Assembly (NCBI GenBank): GCA_038502055.1
Contig: JAXRKN010000040.1
Location: 3,534,001 to 3,598,000, forward strand
DNA: 64,000 nt
Reading direction: 5' to 3'
From: Tanytarsus gracilentus
Lineage: Eukaryota > Arthropoda > Insecta > Diptera > Chironomidae
Part shown: piece after piece, positions 12,046-25,044 of the stretch
Layout of the letters: the number at the start of each line of letters is the position of its first letter
Position numbering within the stretch: position 1 is the stretch's first letter
Notes under the pieces: model-generated
What the model saw: the letters and a program-made list of their open reading frames with translations, nothing else
Databases searched by the model: none
What the model was told of the DNA's origin: nothing
Position numbers and translations under genes: made by a program

Positions 12046-13350
12046 AAAAAAGTTAAATAAAATTAAGAAAACGCAAAAAGTACAGTCAATTTTCTCAAGT
12101 ACACACTAGACTGTATGAATTTGTACAGTTTCTCGTCGTCAGCGTTCACTGTAATAAAAAAAACTTTTTTTAATTTTGAACTAAGCATCAGAAGGTTTCC
12201 ATCAGTTTAAAACAATGCATTAAAAAATTAATTTACATTTCAGTTAATTTCCTGTATCCATAAAAACCTAATAAAATTTGTTTTAAAACAAATAATTGAA
12301 TTCTTATTTAGGTTTCTAGATTTAAGGTTATAAAACCTAAATTACCGGCCAAAACCAACTTGGTTTTCTCTCTTTTATTCTTATTTTCTCTCGTGCGCGC
12401 TTTTTCTCTTTCGTTTTTCGTGTTTCGATACAATCAGTAAGTCTGTGTGCGAGCGAAAGCATAAGCACTAAAGAAATTTTTATAATTTCATTTACCAAAA
12501 GAAAAAGGCCGAAATAATTTCTGATTAAGCGTGAAAATTGGACATAAACCTATCAATATTCAGAATCAGCAGAACACGTAAGTACTTTATGCTTAATTTT
12601 AAGGCAAGAGTAAATTAACAATTTTTTTGTCATAATCCAAGATGTTTGCTTGTATTAGTGTATTAGTGAGCTCATATTTTTGAGCAAAATTTAGCTAAAA
12701 ATCAGAAAAAGGGATAAAACTAAGCAATTCTGTCAAAATTTACTTAACAAAAGATAATCAAAATCCATAAATCAATAAGATGAAACCAAATAAAACATTT
12801 TTGCCGTCGCAGCTAGTCATGCTGTGCCGTATTTTGTGTTTCCCATGTATTCACCCTACCAAATTTTATAATCTCATCATTTCATTGATCAATTTATGTT
12901 AAGAGCGTAAATTAAATTCAAAAATTTTGAGGTTAGGTTTTAAAAAAATTTATAATGATGAATTTTGAACAGGATCCCCAAAACTAAGTTTGGATCAAAA
13001 TTTTAAAATTTAAATTTAATTTTTAACGAGTAAATTCCCCCTAACCAGAGATGGGCAATTACAAAAAATACCAAAAAATGTCTTACTTCATGAAATTACT
13101 CGAATTTGGTAATTTATTCCTTGTAATTTTTCAAATTGTAATTTTCTCTCGTAATTACCCATCTCTGAGCAACATATGACAGGTAGAATTTAGCAACAAA
13201 ACTCTTCTTTTATATTTTCGACAAAAGTTTTACGAGAAATGAAGGAAATTTTCATCATCAGTGCGTTAATAGCTAATTAAACACTGGGACTTCGTAGCTA
13301 AATCATTAACAAATACTTTTATTTTAATAGTGGGCCAAAAAAACTCAAAA
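12046..13350. other. Spacer with probable 5' noncoding exon of windei
   Basis: Between NOP10 and windei. A good donor (ACAC|GTAAGT) ends at about 12578, and an acceptor (TTTAATAG) lies at 13330, just before the windei start codon. This fits a spliced 5' UTR exon ending near 12578. Nothing else coding was found. A short inverted-looking stretch near 13050-13170 (two copies of a GATGGGTAATT-like motif in opposite orientation) may be a small decayed repeat. Confidence 0.45.
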
Positions 13351-15796
13351 ATGATGGTGGAAAATGAAGAAATAAGGCAAATAGAGGAGGATAAACTGTT
13401 GCTCGATAAAATTGACGCAGCTACAAAGTCGCCAGTAAAGACACAAGCAAACGGAGATGCTTCTATTAAGTCAAAAAGTGAAGACGAGGACGAATTGTTG
13501 ACTGGAGTCGAAGAAGAATTTTTAGAGACACTAATCGATCAAAAAGCTGAAGATGAGCTGCTCAATTTGGAAGACGAACAGCCTAGTTTCTCGGTTGAGA
13601 AGGAACTCGAAGAACTTTTTAACGTTTCAGTACAAAAGGAGGAAGAAGATCAAAAGTGTGAAGAAAAAATTGAAAAAACTTCCAGGGAGTCACCAAAAAT
13701 AGCAGTTGACCACGACTCAAAGCAAGATGATAATGGTTTACTGGATGAATGTGAGCCTCCAAAAGAAATACCCGAGACCGATGAACAATCAAATGAACTA
13801 CCTTCAAATGAAGACGAAGAATCTAATGGAATCTCAGAGCATGATAATGACAGTTGTGACGCGGTGGCGGCGGCGAAAGAATCTATTGAGAGCAGTCCCA
13901 GCGAAGAAAAGCAGGAAACTGTTATTAAAGCCGAAGAAGAAGAAGAACAAGAAGAAGATGACACATCAAATACGGCGCTTGTAATTGACGAGAACAACAT
14001 TTCGATGTGCGAGGATGTATCCGAAAAATGTAACGAAACACCATTGCCAATGGAATCTGAAGATGTGGAAATGAAAGGGAATGGAGAGATTGTGACAGAA
14101 CAAGCTGATCCGGTTAATGAGGTGGTGATCAATGAGGTGGCGACCACTGAGAAAGTTACTGACGTCGAGATGGCTGACGTTACTCAAAATGAAGAGATTG
14201 AAAAAACTCCTGAAGAAGAAAAGAGCGGAGATAAAAAGACAGAGCATGATAAATCTGACTTGAAATTTTTACCGCCAGAACGTATTCAACTGACGTTTAT
14301 GCGGAAGTTTGCGAAGGAATGTGGTAAATTGTCGCGAGCTGATTTAGAAGAGGTTCTCTTGGAGAAGGTGACAGAATCTATTGTATACAAATCTCAATGT
14401 ACGGAACTGAGAACAATGTATGAAAAGCAGGAAGAGACCATTGAACGATTACAAAAACGATTGGCTGCCGTGACAAAACAGTATAATGATTTAGACATGA
14501 TTCATAAGCGCGTAGAAAAGGATTTAAAGGAACGACCCGAAGGACCGATACAACCGGTAAGGATTACGCGAGCGGTGGGGTTACAAGTGTTTTTAGAGAA
14601 AGGGAACTCTAACCCGACGTCGAATAATGTCATTAAAGGCAAGCAAACTTCGGGAACGAACATCCTGGCTTCGACGACGACCGACAAAAATAACAGTTCA
14701 ATCATAAAACGTTCAATAGAACAAGAAGCAGTTGTCAAGAATAACTTTAATGAATCTGAGCCAAAGCGCAAAAAATGTAAAATCTTACCGCTACGACCAG
14801 TGCTCTCAGAGAAAGAAGAATCGTCATTGAAGATGCAGGTAATGCAATTGATAATATTTTAAATATTAATATTAAAATAATTTTTTACTAATCTAACAGG
14901 AAGCAAGTATTGAGCAAAACATACGAATGAAAGTCGCCACGAAAGTCGCAAATTCAGCTCAAATTGCTCAAAAAATTTCATCTCCAAATTTATCTGTAAC
15001 TAAAACTGCGTCGAATGGAATTCAAAAGCAGGCCTCTATGTAAGACCTTGAAATGATTTAATTTTGTTAATGCTCTATTATTATTTAATGCTTTTTTCAG
15101 ACCTTCAACAAGCATTGATTTAACGGATGACATTGATGATGTTCCTTCGTCGACAACGACCAGAGGAGGACAAATCACGCATCCGCCCGCGCTTGTTGCA
15201 ATTCAACGAGCTAATAGTAACAACACTAATTTATCTCGAACTCTAAACAAGGCGGGAGCAAGTGGTGTCCGAAATTCAAATGTCCCCTATCGAAGTAATA
15301 AAAATCATAAATTGTTGAGTATAATTAAAACAAAACTTTTTTAGATCCAGATCCAGTAATACGGTCAAGTCATCGGCATCCAGCCCCGCTGCCAAGTTTT
15401 CCTCCTCAAGTTGTTCTGCCAAACATGAAGAAAATCCCACCGAGACCAAATATTAAGATCAATAATGTTCAGAACGGTATCATAGTATCGTGGACAGTGG
15501 ATGGCTTGAGTCAAGTGGATCACGCAGAAATTCAATGCTATCAAATCTACGCTTATGAAGAGTCAAGTTTACCGCCCAATACCGATAACTGGAAGCACGT
15601 TGGTGATGTGAAAGCATTGTTACTGCCAATGGCCGTTACGCTTACTCAATTTCAAGAAGGTGAGACAACACAGAAGATTTATTTTTATAAATTCATTTAT
15701 ATTTTTTTTGTAGGACAAAGATATTATTTTGCTGTACGAGCTATGGATGTTTACAAACGTTTAGGACATTTCTCTCTTCCCAAAACATGGGCTTAA
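13351..15796 (+). CDS. wde: Windei/ATF7IP homologue, SETDB1 cofactor
   Basis: Exons 13351..14838, 14900..15039, 15101..15294, 15345..15659, 15714..15796 give 739 residues. Residues 1-310 are highly acidic (long Glu/Asp runs). A central conserved block, PPERIQLTFMRKFAKECGKL followed by a coiled coil (KQEETIERLQKRLAAVTKQY), is the region known in ATF7IP to bind the SETDB1/Eggless H3K9 methyltransferase. SIDLTDDIDD near residue 545 looks like a SUMO-interacting motif. The C-terminus is a fibronectin type III domain (NGIIVSWTVDG, ADNW-like YQIYAYEES, KALLLPMAVTLTQFQEG, YYFAVRAMDVY), the best family match. It is likely a nuclear heterochromatin protein. Introns are very short (50-61 bp). The start is the first ATG after the acceptor at 13330; a second ATG follows directly. 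AATAAA lies near 15839. Confidence 0.9.
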
Positions 15797-17775
15797 AAAA
15801 ATAAGCTTTGAATAATTTTAACTGTTTTGATCTTAATTAAATAAAGCTGTTCATTATTAAAAAAATTTATATTTATTTGTGTCGAACCCTGCACCGAGTG
15901 TTTTAAAAAAATCGGCTAACCAATTTACTCTTCAATTTTTTTTATAGTAAAATTATAGCAAAAGTATTTACACTCATTGCGCGAAAAGTTTTGTTAAATT
16001 AATTGGTTTGCAGGTGCATAAATCGATTGATAGTTGATTAAAAATGTTGCGAAGATTATCTTAAAACGTGGACAGTAAGTGAAAATTTGTGAAATTGTAA
16101 AATTGCGCTGAAAAAAGAATATTTTAAAATTTTCACCATTTTTTTCGCAATCTCTATGTGTGTGGATTTTTTTAATGTTAGAAAAAAATCTTTTTTTCAC
16201 TCTTCATCATCATCCAGCTCCTCTTTCATTTGACAAAGCTGATTCCCATTAAAATCAATTATGCTCTGTAAAAGCAAAAATCGATTAAATTGAAAAAGTT
16301 TTCCAAGAGCTTTAATCGAACAAAAAAAATTGTGCGAATTGTGCATAAATTATAAGTGTTCAATTTTGCATATATGAACAAAACTCAACTATCTAAAAAG
16401 ACAAATGAATAGAGATCAAAAGAATAGCCAAACATGATTGCCAGCGAGGTGCAATTAAAGTCGTTGCGTTATCACCAAATTTAATAGAAAATTTATGAGC
16501 ACTCTGCTCTCTGACGAATAAAATAATTAGAATAAAACTCCTCAAGGTTATTCAATTAACACAAAACCGACCGCGCGCTTAACTCGAAGCTCTCTGCTGC
16601 TACTGCTGAATGGATGATGATGACGAAAGTTTGCACGAGAGAGAGCAAAATATATATATATGTGACGTTTTGTTAAATATTTGTTATTTTAATTTAATAG
16701 AAATCGATCTTGAAGATTATCACTCGTAAATGCATACAGCGTGTATCAATAATAATATAAAAGAGAGAGGTCTCGTCATTGTCACATATTCCTCTTTATT
16801 GTTTTGCACAAAAATTGTCTCCATATTTATCATGGATGATGGTCATGACTTGTTCACTTGTCTCAATGAATGTAGTTTGACTTTGGTGCCGTTTACATAG
16901 TGAAGGAAAAAGAAGTTCATGAAAATTTTATTAATGTCATATAATGGTCGCAGAAACCGAAACTTGAAACTTGTTTATTCGGCGTAAAATCAACGAAAAC
17001 GGAAAGAAGTTCACCGAGTATATAGAAAGACAGTAGTTGTAAGGAGAAATCAAATAAAACTTTTAATGTAAAATGTAAATTACTATTTGAGGTAAAAAGT
17101 ATATCTATCAAAATTTTGGCTCAAAACCCTATTTTCAAAAATCTAACTGGCTTGCTTTAAAAACTTATTTGCGTAATAATTTAATAAATCGTACTGCAAA
17201 CATTTAATGATGTACATGAAGCAGGAAAAGAAATGTGAAATGCGACATTCGCCAAAAACGTCATGCTGTTAAGCTGTGCATACATATGACATTTTTTTTT
17301 TATTTAAATAATTTCATTCGACTTGTGCTGCTGTTGCTGCTGTGTTGTTGTTGTCGGCTTCTTGTGTGTAGATCGGCAGTACCTGTTTCGAATGATGTAA
17401 AAGTTTTGCGGTGCTTCATAGTCATTTCGTGAAAACACACATAGCGAGATGAAAATGGAGAGGATAGAGAGAGAGAGAAAATATTTCTTTATTCGAATGA
17501 AAGCGCCAATTTCTTTCTTTCAATAACTTATCGTTTTAGTGCGAGAAATTTTTAAGTAAGCCGCTGTCATATCTAGAGTGTTTTCGCCTGAAAATAAAAT
17601 GGTAAATACATTTAAAGCACCCCCAACCCATCCATCTTTTTGCTCACCCACATAATTCTATCTCTTCAATTAATCCTCTTGAGATTTTCATTTTTATAAC
17701 TCGTTGTAATGTATTAATTGCAGGCCATTTCGGAAATCTTTATTCCACAATGCTCTAAATTAATCCCTCTCAAGT
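15797..17775. other. Intergenic region, RNF144 upstream
   Basis: About 2 kb without a firm gene. It carries short GA repeats (16637-16645 and 17465-17482), an AT dinucleotide run near 16655, and the probable 5' UTR and promoter of the RNF144-type gene. One candidate minus-strand terminal exon at 16197-16265 is listed separately. Confidence 0.45.
16197..16265 (-). other. Possible terminal coding exon of an unidentified minus-strand gene
   Basis: A good acceptor (TTTTACAG) is followed by 22 open codons, SIIDFNGNQLCQMKEELDDD plus two Glu, then TGA. The highly acidic C-terminus is protein-like and unlike the surrounding sequence. I could not find an upstream exon with a matching donor, nor a polyadenylation signal close by. 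It may be chance. Confidence 0.25.
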
Positions 17776-20700
17776 ATGAAATCTATTCTATTTACCTCAA
17801 CCTCCTCTGATTCAACGACTTCCTCATATAATTCGCAAACGTCCAACCATCTATCGTTACTAGCTGAAGCATTCAACGACGACGAAGAAAGTCGGAGTGA
17901 GAAATTTGAAGAGGACGGAAGTGCCGAAAAATTGGCCAATGATGGTCTAACAAAAACAATATTTGTGGATAACAACTTGCTTACCCATAGCAATATTATT
18001 AAAAAGCAAGTGATAAAAAATAATAAATCAAGCTCAAAGAACGATGAAAAATTAAAAAGAAGTGATAGAAACGTTTATTCGGACATTGAGTGCGAAAGGC
18101 GGTGGCAAAAAGCTACAAGTGATGTGAACAGTGATTATTTTTCATTACACTTAGAAAATCATCCTTTAATCGATCCAAATAATGTAAAAGTAATCAACGA
18201 GAGTGATAATTTTTCAAGTAGAGGAAAAGTAATACCAACACAAACGGCAAACTCAACAACAACATCGGCGACAAAATTGATAAATCTTCGTAAGAAAAAT
18301 GGCACGACTTTAATATTCCAACGGAAAAATTGCTCTCAGCAACCACAACTACAACAAGCAGTGGCCGATTGCATTGAATATCAAGAATTGGAAATAGAAA
18401 GTTTTAAAAAACGGCAGAGCTTGCATTTGCCGTACAAGAGTGCGCAAATATCAAACCACGCAAAATCAGATAAATCTCGCCACTTCTCCTGGCATGATCC
18501 ATACAACTATTCACCGCAATCAAATTCAATCGAGGAAGAATTTGAAAATTCTGTGAGTTTAATTTTGATCTAAAAACTTTTACGACTATATTACAATATT
18601 CAATTTATTCACATTTATCGGCTTTACTTCCTCATCTCTCTCCCAGTCGCTTACGCGCTCTTCCGATATTACTCGTATGATGATGACACAAATATTCCAA
18701 GCAAAAAGAAATATATAAATATAAAAACGAATTGATAATAAAGAAAGCGTGCTATAATGTGATTTCTGGGACTTACTGAAATATGCACTATCGCGTTCAT
18801 TATAAAATCTTCAAAAATCTTCTATACACTCGACAAAAAAAAGTTTCAATCATGTGTTGCCTCTTTATATTTAGAGATATCAGAAAAAAAGTTTTCTTTT
18901 GATAAAAAATTATAGAGATCATTTTTAATTTCTAATAAGGTCAAATCTTTTTAATATCAGATCCATGGTCATTCAAAATTCAGTGCATTTCTTCAAAACT
19001 TTCTGATTGGTATGGAACTCACTTTTGCAAATATCGTTACACACTTCTTATGTGTACAAAAGTTGTTCAAAGGAGGAAGAGAAAAATACCGTTATAAACA
19101 TTCTGGATTCTTGATATTTCTCACTCTCTCTGTATTTGAGTGACTGACTCTAAATACCTAAAGGTGTTAACTTAATCGCCATGTCCAAATTGAAAAAGTA
19201 TGAGGAAAATGCACTCGAATGCTCTAGAAACGAAATAAAACATCTGAATTTTTGGAATGCGTTAAATTACCCCAGTTTTTATTCATCAGAGTTCTGACCT
19301 CTCTGAATTTTTTCACAATCTTTCTTTGCTCTAAGAGAGAACTGCTGTTTTAAAAAAAAAAAAATTAATAATTTTGCACATCTCTTAGTTAGTTAACGGC
19401 ATCAAGGAAAGGAGTGAGTAAGCGATAGTAGTAGAGGAGTGCTTGTGAAAGAAGGAAATAAATTAACTTATAATAAAGATATCTTAAAAAATATTAATTA
19501 AAAAATCTCTCTCGATCATTTTAGTCGCTGACCCATTTCGAAAACGAACATAACAATCTGGCGGACACTATCATTGCATCCTCATTATTGAGCGTTAATA
19601 CGGCAAATGACGACAATGTACCTGACAACAATATCATTATGAAGACATCAATAGACAATTCTATAGCTGCGCCTCCGACAACAGGCGCTACTTCGAAGCG
19701 ATGGCACAACATCGAACAGTTTCTTAAAAGTTTAGTGGGAAAGAGGTCTTCAACGCAGGTACCAAATGCGTCGACCAATGCGGTTGTAGCTAGTTCTGTG
19801 ATTCAAATAGTCAACAAGAGCCCTTCAGCTTATGACTTACTTCAACAAAAACCCAGTGCTGGATCGACGGTGTCGCTAAATAAAGATCGACTGTATAATA
19901 AATCAACGGCATCCCTCAATTCAACGTCGCTTGCATTAGTACACCAAAAGTTGTGGTCAGTAGTGCCATTGTTGAGCCGTAAAGATGGCGGCAGTAGAGG
20001 AGGTGCAAGCTGCAGTAATTTACTGTTATCGTCGAACGGAAATTCATCATCGCCGCCACATGGAAAAATGAGGAAATGCGAAACAGTTCTAGTGTTGACG
20101 GACGAAAAACAGCAGCGTAAATTACAGGCCTCGACATCGGCTTGCAGTCGTACACATTCTAAATCAATAAATAATTTGTTAGATCCTCTGCCAATGCGTC
20201 CCTTAAATCGCTTAAGAAATAGTCAGAGTTGTTACGTTAATTGTGATTCAAATCCGGCAACACGTCAAGCTCAAACTTGTTCACGATGTTCTAGTCTGTT
20301 ATCGCTGGCCGCCATCGGCGGTTCCAGTTATTCTCTTAAAAATGGTGCATTTGTGCTCAAGAATGGCAAACATTTGAATAGGCACGCCAACAAAAATCCT
20401 TCGCTACTCGATGAGGTGACAACCGAAGACAGTAGTAATCATAATTTAATCGAAAATGATTTTAATTCAATTGAACTCTACGATACAAGTGATGCTATCC
20501 AGAGTTCGTTAATAGAGCCTCAAATGGGCGCATCTGTGAGGTTCTCGTGCAAGCTGTGCCTTGGCGAGTATTTTAATGAAGATAAACTCACAACTATATC
20601 TTCGTGTGCTTGCACTTTTTGTACGGAGGTATGTCATTTGCACGTGTAAAACTATTGATTTTAATTTTTATCGATTAAAATTTTCATTTTATTTTAGTGC

Positions 20701-21871
20701 ATGCGGACATATATTGAATTTGAGATTTCTGAGGGCGCCTATGAACTCTCCTGTCCCGACGCGCTGTGCAGTTCTCAAGGGGTTGTTTCTCTTGCAGAAA
20801 TATCACAACTCGCTTCGGCTAGTCTAGTCGCTAAACATCACCGCTATCGTTTAAACAGAGGTGCGAATTAATATTGTTAAAATTTTTAAATCTATTAACA
20901 AATTGACAACATTATCCTTGTAGAAGTTGAGTTGGACAAAAATCGACTATGGTGTCCGAATCGAAATTGCGAGACTATTTGCTCCATTCCAACTAGCGAC
21001 AAGCTGTCACCTTCAACATCTTCTCAGTCGGCAATTCAGCAACCTTCATCATCTACTGCCAACTTGATACTTCCTCGTTCTGTTCTATGTCCTACATGCA
21101 GTCTTGAGTTTTGCTCTGGTTGCAAAAAAGCTGTAAGTTTATTCTTTACTTATATCATTAACATGTTTTTATATATTTATCTTATTGCTCTAGTGGCATC
21201 CACAAATTACTTGTGATGAGAATTCTAAACGGCTTGGCAGTCGCAACGACTCGTTAATGTTGTTCGATAATGACCTGATTAAGATGTGTCCAATGTGTAG
21301 CGTCCCGATTGAAAAGGGTAAATAATATTGTAAAATATGACTGAAGAAAGTATTTTTATGAAACTCATTACAGACGAAGGCTGTGCTCAAATGATGTGTA
21401 AACGTTGTAAACACGTATTTTGCTGGTATTGTCTGGCGAGTCTCGATGTGAGTTTTCTCTTAATCAAAATACGCTAAAAACGCATGATCATTTTCTTGCT
21501 TTTTTTAAATTGTCTCACGTTGACCGAGCGAAATTTTTATATTTTTTCCCCTTTTTAGGATGACTTTTTGCTGAGGCATTATGACAAAGGACCATGCAAA
21601 AATAAACTCGGTCATTCTCGTGCGTCTGTGGTGTGGCATCGAGCACAAGTAATTGGTATTTTTGCTGGTTTTGGTATTTTATTGTTAGTGGCATCACCAC
21701 TCCTTCTCTTGGGTGAGTTTAGATAATTTTCACCAAATAATTCGAATGCTAAATTTTAAGTTTATTTTATCAGCGGCACCGTGCATAGTTTGTTGCAAGT
21801 GTAAGATTGAGGAGTCGACAACAGCGGCAAAACTTGATGAACCCGAACACCATAGTGATCATCAAGTGTAA
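17776..21871 (+). CDS. RNF144-type RBR E3 ubiquitin ligase with long N-terminal extension
   Basis: Exons 17776..18552, 19525..20628, 20698..20860, 20924..21132, 21194..21317, 21374..21447, 21559..21712, 21774..21871; all phases agree, 900 residues. The first 590 residues or so are disordered, Ser/Asn/Thr-rich. The RING1 starts at CKLCLGEYFNEDKL, continues with CTFCTE and CMRTYIEFEI; the IBR includes WCPNRNCETIC and CPTCSLEFCSGC; RING2 is CPMCSVPIEKDEGCAQMMC with HVFCWYC, where the Cys of EGCAQ is the expected catalytic residue. A single transmembrane helix follows (IGIFAGFGILLLVASPLLLL). The RBR-plus-membrane-anchor order and the linker HYDKGPCKNKLGHSRASV match RNF144A/B closely, so this is an endomembrane-anchored ubiquitin ligase. 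Human RNF144A is about 290 residues; the extension here is much longer. Exon 1 is separated by a 970-bp intron. Confidence 0.92.
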
Positions 21872-22756
21872 AAAAGGATGACGAGAAACGTTTTTGAGAG
21901 CTCGTGTAGATAGTTAGAATTTCTAACTGGAAAACTTTGAGTGAATTATATTGTCTTGAATCTTTAAAAGATTTATGAAATTGAACAAAAAAGCACACAT
22001 ATTTTGTTACTTTAAGATGAAATCCAAAACTACTTTTTTAGAACGATATATTTTAATTCTAATAATAAAAAAAGAAATGTTTGAAATATTTATCACGATA
22101 TAGCACGTACGTGTAACGCGTACTTACAGATTTATTCAATACTTTCGTTCTAAAAAGAAGCTATTGCAGTCGTCATTTTATAGTTTCGCGAAGAACTTAA
22201 CTGTACTTAATATTTATTTTGTTATAATTTTTACTATGGATAGCTATGGATATAAGAGTACCACAAAAACGTATATATACTTAGAGTGGAAGCGAAAATT
22301 GTTTTGCTTATTGAAACGAAATCAAAATTGATTGTCATGAAAAACTCAATTTTTTCATTGCTGGCGATATTAATTAGTCTTCCTGCATTTTTAAAAAAGC
22401 TTGATTTAAAAAAAATATAAAAATGATAATATGCATTCCATCTCTTAAAAAATCGTCTTATAGTTTGCACTTAAAATCATATAAAATGCTTTTAAAAAGC
22501 CAAAAACCGAAGAAATAAAATCTTTATTTTATGTAATATGTGCGAAAATGATTATAAATATATTCAAAAAGGCAGTTTTGTTTCAAGTGCATGTAACAAA
22601 TAAAACAGTTAAAATCAAACAAATTGAAGGTAATTATTTCAAAAAGAAGAAAACTTTTATTATTGCTCAATAGCGCTCTCCATTCTGAGACTTTTGTGTT
22701 TGACAAACAATCTTTGGACTCACTTGAAAACGATACAGATTAAAAAAACTCGAGAG
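21872..22756. other. Convergent 3' region of RNF144 and leucyl aminopeptidase
   Basis: A/T-rich spacer of 885 bp between the convergent genes. AATAAA occurs on the plus strand near 22515, and the mirrored signal for the minus strand is close to it, so the 3' UTRs probably abut. No exon seen. Confidence 0.5.
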
Positions 22757-24628
22757 TTATTTGTTTGCCTCGCTCATGATAAACTCTATGATGGTGCGAA
22801 CTGGTCTACCCGACATTGATTTTCCAACATAGCTTTGATCGCTTGTTTCGCACATAACTCCAGCGATATCGGCATGGAGCCAGTTTTGATTTTTGGGGAC
22901 AAACTCTCGCAAAAATGCTGCTGCTGTGCAACTTCCAGCGCCTTTTCCCTTACCCAAATTATTTAAATCATAGGCTTCGTGATCGGTCATTTGACTGCTG
23001 TAGTGTGTATAGAGTGGCATTCGCCAAACTCGATCACCTGTCTCTTTTCCGGCTTTTTGAATCGACTCCCACAGTGGGTCGGAGTTTGAAAAAATTGCTG
23101 TTACGCAATCACCGAGAGCTACTCGAACCTAAAATTAAAAATTATGTAAGCGATAGCGATATTAAGAGTTTTTAAACTTACAGCTCCGGTAAGGGTGGCC
23201 ATATCCAGTATGAAGCGTGGCTTAAAGCTGTGATAAAAAAAATTAGATTTAAAACATTTTAAATTTCAAAAAAAATACTTACTCGGCTGCATAGCTCAAA
23301 GCATCTGCTAATATTAATCTTCCCTCAGCGTCAGTGTTGTCAATACATACACTCTTTCCATTTCGACCGAAAATTACGTCACCTGGCTTTGTAGCTCGAT
23401 TTCCGGGCATGTTTTCACAGAGTGGAGTAAAACTCTTGACATTAACTGGAGCACGAAGTGAAGCCAAAGACCACATCGCACTCACAACATTTGCCGCTCC
23501 ACCCATATCGCCTCTCATTTGATCCATTTTACCGGCTGATTTCAGACTAATGCCACCCGAGTCAAACGTGATGCCTTTTCCCACTAGAGCGATTAAATTT
23601 TGTGACGCATTCGAATCTCCAGTGTATGTGATTTCGAGGAATTTAGGAGGCTCCGAACTGCCTGCCGTAACTGACAAGAACAACCCCATTTTTTCCTTTC
23701 GTGCCCACTCCTCATCGTGAACATCAATCTTTACGTTTGGAAGATTTGCAAATTTCTCTCGAACCGTTTCACAAAATATCGTTGGAGTCATGAGGTTGGC
23801 GGGAGTGTCCATGAGGATTTTGCAGAAATTTTGAGCTTCACCGTAAATCTTTCCCCTTTTCCACTCATCACTCTCGACCAATGGATGGATGCTGGGCAGC
23901 TCGGTTTTCTTACTTGACTTGTACGGTTGGAAATTAAAATTAGACAAAATCGAACCTTCAGCGGATGCACGTGCTGAACCCAAATCATCAACATAAATGT
24001 TGTCTATTTTCTATAATTTTGTTCAATTAAACTTTTAAGGTTGAATTAAATTATTTTAGTTACTTTACCAGTGACTTAAGAGCTTCTACGCCAGCATTTG
24101 CAGCAACTCGTATTGCTTCATTCTCCTCATTTATTCCATCAAGACTATCCCACTTTGAGGGGTCAATGGCTGTTACAGCAATAGCACTATAATCTTCAAC
24201 ATTCGCTCCAAATAGCAATCTCGCCTTGCCAGAAGATAAAGTGTGACAAAATGCCCTAAAAAAATACGAGGTGTAAAGAAACGAACAAAAAAATTCTATA
24301 GAACTCGAGATGACGGAAGAAACGGACAGACAGAACAGTGAAGAAAGATAAGAATTGTTACTCACGAATCAATTGCTTTTTTTAGTGCGCCATTCGATTT
24401 CTCATTTAGTTTTAGAGCACCATCAGACAATGTGACTTCCTTCTTACTTTCATCCGATTTCGATGACTTTACAAAAACTCCCACGACTAAACCTTTCTGC
24501 AAAAATCATTTCAGAAAATTTAATAAGTTTTCTTTCTTACAATTTTTTTTATATCTTACGTTTGAGCTCATTGTGCGCTTTGCGAATGACAAACAATAAC
24601 TACTGCCTTGCGCTACTCTTAATATCAT
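22757..24628 (-). CDS. Leucyl aminopeptidase (M17), probably mitochondrial, granny-smith-like
   Basis: Minus-strand exons 24560..24628, 24366..24496, 24069..24255, 23283..24010, 23182..23227, 22757..23128 sum to 1533 nt, 510 residues. It removes N-terminal residues from peptides using two metal ions. The metal and catalytic motifs are intact: GKGITFDSGGISLKSAGK (catalytic Lys and metal Asp) and DNTDAEGRLILADALSYA (Asp, Glu, Arg). FILDMATLTGA and ETGDRVWRMPL are further family blocks. The first exon encodes MILRVAQGSSYCLSFAKR, a basic, non-acidic leader typical of mitochondrial targeting; an in-frame Met at residue 20 could give a cytosolic form. A (GA)n tract sits about 85 bp upstream of the start. 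Confidence 0.93.
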
Positions 24629-24709
24629 CGAGGCAGCTGATTAATCTCCGCGCACACACACACTTAATGAAGAAAAATGTGAAAAGTAAATTTTTGTTTT
24701 TACCGCTTG

Positions 24710-24751
<42 letters not shown>

Positions 24752-25044
24752 CGGAGCTTTCAGAAATATTAGCAAAGCTTTGAATTTTAAATTACAGAGG
24801 TGGTAATGGGAAAATTTACCAACACGTTCGCATTTCTCAATCATATGTTTGTGTAAAAACACATTTTACTAACACAAACAAAGCGTAAAAGAAATTTCCG
24901 TTAAAAACATTTTCAATGAAAAATTGAATAATTTGTATTTAGGCTAAAAAATATCTGAAAAGTTCGTATAGATAAGGTAAATGTGTACTGTAATGCAATA
25001 AAATTTGATGTTAATTAAAATTATTCTCAATTAGCAATATAGCA
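24629..25044. promoter_or_regulatory. Divergent promoter region, aminopeptidase and zinc-finger gene
   Basis: A 416-bp gap between the divergent starts of the aminopeptidase (minus) and the C2H2 gene (plus). The (CT)n/(GA)n tract inside it resembles GAGA-factor sites common in insect promoters; function is inferred. Confidence 0.45.
24712..24748. repeat. (CT)n dinucleotide microsatellite
   Basis: About 18 uninterrupted CT units on the plus strand, read as (GA)n upstream of the minus-strand aminopeptidase start codon. It is both a microsatellite and a possible GAGA-factor binding array. Confidence 0.93.

Noticed and set aside
13330..13350. Extending windei upstream to GTG at 13330
   Set aside because: GTG is not a normal start in animals, and a good acceptor ends at 13330; the ATG at 13351 is preferred.
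13619..14247. Minus-strand frames of up to 165 codons within windei
   Set aside because: Shadows of the acidic Glu/Asp-rich coding sequence; they show Ser/Phe-rich mirror composition and no family.
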